Below, piece by piece: positions 22,332 to 22,533 of a stretch of DNA of 22,533 bases. The notes beneath the pieces were generated by a model. That model saw only the letters and a program-made list of their open reading frames with translations. It ran no database searches and was not told the DNA's origin. Both the position numbers and the translations under genes were made by a program. Source of the DNA: a virus; IMG/VR virus record IMGVR_UViG_3300032088_000099, positions 1 through 22,533 of that record; one strand, given 5' to 3'. How positions within the stretch are numbered: position 1 is the stretch's first letter; every line of letters starts with the position of its first letter.

Positions 22332-22533
22332 TACAACCACTCCTCTGGTATTGTACCCTCTGCCCAGACAAACCCTTGTCGGTCTGCCCACTCACCACAA
22401 GTCATTTTAGACCCATCCTTTCTTTTCTTAGCACCCTGTATGGTAGAGCTTGCCTTCTGAAATACAAAGCGGATATCCAAGTCGGGGTACTGTGCCTTGA
22501 TTGACTTCATCTTGCGCTGGCTATCCTGTCTAA
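22331..22533 (-). CDS. Endonuclease I (Holliday-junction resolvase), T7 gp3-like; partial, N-terminus beyond the right edge
   Basis: The C-terminal 66 residues are visible: KSIKAQYPDLDIRFVFQKAS, then GSKMTCGEWADRQGFVWAEG and TIPEEWL. This matches the end of T7 endonuclease I (REQHPELDIRIVF...SYGEFCEKHGIKFADKLIPAEWI). T7 gp3 resolves branched DNA and helps degrade host DNA. The catalytic residues (D55, E65, K67 in T7) lie outside the window, so activity cannot be judged. The stop TAA overlaps the next ATG by one base. Confidence 0.9.
   Translation of the reverse strand, partial: RQDSQRKMKSIKAQYPDLDIRFVFQKASSTIQGAKKRKDGSKMTCGEWADRQGFVWAEGTIPEEWL

Noticed and set aside
22332-22391. Longer N-terminus for the small acidic protein
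   Set aside because: It would overlap the endonuclease I gene by about 60 bases; ATG 22331 has a good RBS and a TAATG junction.

Overview
This window is a stretch of a T7-like podovirus genome (Autographiviridae-type layout). Every gene I can support lies on the minus strand, so the biological order runs from the right edge (22533) to the left edge (1). The order is the T7 order: endonuclease I (gp3), primase-helicase (gp4), DNA polymerase (gp5), 5'-3' exonuclease (gp6), gp6.7/gp7.3-like virion proteins, portal (gp8), scaffold (gp9), major capsid (gp10), tail tubular A and B (gp11, gp12), a gp13-like acetyltransferase-fold protein, and three internal/ejection proteins in the gp14, gp15 and gp16 positions. 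No tRNA, integrase, CRISPR or insertion sequence was seen. The RNA polymerase, SSB, tail fibre, terminase and lysis genes would lie outside the window.

The replication and metabolism block is 22533 to about 14933. It is tightly packed with overlapping starts and stops. It carries a B12-dependent class II ribonucleotide reductase overlapping a MazG-type pyrophosphohydrolase. That pairing and the moderate GC content suggest a marine phage (roseo-, pelagi- or cyanophage-like), but the host cannot be fixed from sequence alone. The polymerase appears to lack the thioredoxin-binding insertion of T7 polymerase. A zinc-ribbon plus GIY-YIG (T5orf172-like) gene sits directly on the polymerase stop codon, which looks like a mobile endonuclease insertion.

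The morphogenesis block is about 14904 to 1. A 272-base leader lies between scaffold and capsid. It contains consecutive hairpins, a 14-codon upstream ORF whose stop lies in the capsid ribosome-binding site, and a sequence resembling T3/T7 late promoters. A clear intrinsic terminator follows the capsid gene, in the same place as T7 T-phi. Tail and ejection genes follow. The 1203-residue ejection protein in the gp15 position carries two different wall-hydrolase domains at its C-terminal end (T4-lysozyme-like and NlpC/P60- or CHAP-like). The gp16-like protein, whose N-terminal 789 residues are in the window, shows no lytic domain there.

How the genes would work together: endonuclease I and the exonuclease degrade host DNA and process recombination intermediates. 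RNR and MazG shape the nucleotide pool for the gp4/gp5 replisome. Portal, scaffold and capsid build the prohead, gp11/gp12-like proteins build the tail, and the gp13-16-like proteins form the internal core that is ejected to cross the cell envelope.
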